Of a stretch of 15,194 nt of DNA, positions 14,910 to 15,194 are shown piece by piece. Source of the stretch: an uncultured Bryobacterales bacterium (lineage in GTDB: Bacteria > Acidobacteriota > Terriglobia > Bryobacterales > Bryobacteraceae); assembly GCA_937859895.1 (NCBI GenBank), contig CALMAV010000370.1, positions 1 through 15,194 of the forward strand. The letters are read 5' to 3'. Both the position numbers and the translations under genes were made by a program. The notes below the pieces were generated by a model. It was not told where the DNA came from. It saw only the letters and a program-made list of their open reading frames with translations, and searched no databases. Numbering within the stretch: position 1 is the first letter of the stretch; every line of letters begins with the position of its first letter.

Positions 14910-15134
14910 ATGACCGACCGCATCGAAATAAATCCACTTGTGATGCATGGCAAACCTGTCATTCGAGGCACTCGTGTTCCTGTCGAGGTTTTCCTTCGCA
15001 AACTCGGCCAGGGCGCGACACTCGCTGAGTTGATCGATGCCTATCCGCGCCTCACGGCGTTGGACGTCCAAGCCGCATTGTCATGTGCAGCCGATACAAT
15101 TGCACACGAGGTAATCATTCCAGTTGCAAGCTAG
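14910..15134 (+). CDS. DUF433 family protein, antitoxin-like
   Basis: The start at ATG 14910 gives 74 aa: TDRIEINPLVMHGKPVIRGT, RVPVEVFLRKLGQGATLAELID, YPRLTALDVQAALSCAADTI. The GKPVIRGTRVPV core and the LxxLxxGxxxxELxxxYPxLTxxDVxAAL helix-turn-helix are diagnostic of DUF433, an antitoxin family usually followed by a DUF5615 PIN-like toxin gene. A GTG at 14865 is an alternative start (89 aa) with GGAG ten bases before it, which would couple it to the ADOP stop. The 60 bases left after the stop show no start of a toxin gene, so either the toxin lies beyond the window or this is a solitary copy. Confidence 0.85.
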   Translation: MTDRIEINPLVMHGKPVIRGTRVPVEVFLRKLGQGATLAELIDAYPRLTALDVQAALSCAADTIAHEVIIPVAS

Positions 15135-15194
15135 GCGTTTTACCCACGCGCTTTCTTGCGGATGAGTGTTGCGACTTCTCAGCGGTGCGAGCGC

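Overview
The window looks like soil Acidobacteriota (Terriglobus/Granulicella/Edaphobacter type). This rests on three things seen in the sequence: a PadR regulator fused by context to a large orphan permease of the 'acidobacterial duplicated orphan permease' (ADOP) family, the C-terminal part of a protein resembling the VWFA-related acidobacterial family, and a moderately GC-rich composition. There is no phage, transposase, integrase, tRNA, rRNA or CRISPR signal.

Layout. (1) 2-673: 3' end of a VWFA-like protein with a glycine-rich stretch, then about 600 bp without a credible gene. (2) 1269-9472: an accessory block of small oxidoreductases, most paired with a regulator: qorB (-)/QorR-like HxlR (+); an Hsp31/DJ-1-like protein (-) and a NemR-like TetR regulator (-); a short PrmA-like methyltransferase (+); a second HxlR regulator (-)/SDR (+); and an aldo/keto reductase (-)/LysR regulator (+). 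(3) 9600-14861: a secreted 740-aa protein of unknown function, PadR and ADOP permease, all on + and tightly packed. (4) about 14910-15134: a DUF433 antitoxin-like gene at the right edge.

How the genes may work together. QorB reduces quinones, Hsp31-like proteins remove methylglyoxal, and AKR and SDR enzymes reduce carbonyls. NemR and QorR relatives sense quinones, aldehydes or hypochlorite through a cysteine. The NemR-like protein here keeps the cysteine and lysine that line up with E. coli NemR Cys106 and Lys175, and the adjacent Hsp31-like gene has two palindromic TAGACCAGTC sites upstream. I infer a reactive-electrophile/quinone/aldehyde defence island built from separate regulator-enzyme modules.

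The block carries scars. An internally deleted remnant of the first HxlR gene lies at 4613-4660, and a 38-bp copy of the 3' end of the PrmA-like gene lies at 5875-5912, on the far side of a frameshifted NTF2-like pseudogene. Both suggest insertion or duplication of cargo next to gene 3' ends.
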